This document shows, in pieces, positions 63,841-64,000 of a DNA stretch of 64,000 bases. The position numbers and the translations under genes are program-made. Source of the stretch: Pagrus major (Eukaryota; Chordata; Actinopteri; Spariformes; Sparidae); NCBI RefSeq assembly GCF_040436345.1, contig NC_133219.1, forward strand, positions 20,301,458 to 20,365,457, in the 5' to 3' direction. The notes under the pieces are model-generated. The model was not told the DNA's origin. It was given only the letters and a program-made list of their open reading frames with translations, and did no database searches. Within the stretch, counting starts at the first letter, position 1. Each line of letters begins with the position of its first letter.

Positions 63841-64000
63841 ACCTCTTTTGGAAAGAATGACTGCCCTCTTAAAACTGGCAACGGGCAAATCGTAACATAT
63901 CATCATGAAGTTAATGTTGATAGCAATGTAATGGCTGCAGAAAAATGACACCATCCGGTTCCCTATAAACCTCATTTTCACTATGCTACTTTGTCTGCCA

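Overview
This is a nuclear genomic window from a ray-finned fish, most likely a percomorph-like teleost (inference). It has multi-exon genes with GT-AG introns, AT-rich non-coding DNA and several interspersed repeat families of the type common in teleosts. There is no bacterial, viral or organellar gene organisation. Exons were assembled by reading splice sites on both strands and comparing the joined protein with vertebrate families recalled from general knowledge. No database search was run.

Layout. (1) 1-15400, + strand: the 3' two thirds of fbxw8 (F-box/WD40 ubiquitin-ligase subunit). Seven exons are visible and the 5' end lies outside the window. (2) 16542-23763, - strand: complete tesc (tescalcin/CHP3), 8 coding exons, about 220 aa. 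It converges on fbxw8, and the candidate poly(A) signals lie only about 120 bp apart. (3) 24974-31399, - strand: complete fbxo21, 12 coding exons, about 633 aa, in tandem with tesc. (4) 32863-59469, + strand: complete nf2 (merlin), 16 coding exons, about 591 aa, head-to-head with fbxo21 across about 1.5 kb. Most coding-exon lengths match the human exon lengths as I recall them. (5) 61390-61538, - strand: one well-formed terminal exon of a gene I could not identify, continuing off the right edge. (6) About 63309-63840, - strand: a frame-broken, coding-looking stretch of unknown origin.

The order fbxw8-tesc-fbxo21 matches the human 12q24.22 neighbourhood, whereas human NF2 is on chromosome 22. 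The genes are not an operon, but two (fbxw8, fbxo21) encode substrate receptors of cullin-RING ligases. tesc encodes a myristoylated calcium sensor of the CHP family. nf2 encodes the FERM-domain tumour suppressor upstream of Hippo signalling.

Introns and intergenic DNA hold a Tc1/mariner-type remnant nested inside an older repeat, a LINE reverse-transcriptase remnant, short TIR elements (one starting about 20 bp from an nf2 splice donor), a long inverted repeat, a compact hairpin, microsatellites and a Z-DNA-prone run. I found no convincing new biological system. The most checkable items are a GC-AG intron in nf2, two substitutions at known merlin regulatory positions, the unidentified terminal exon and the broken ORF cluster at the right edge.
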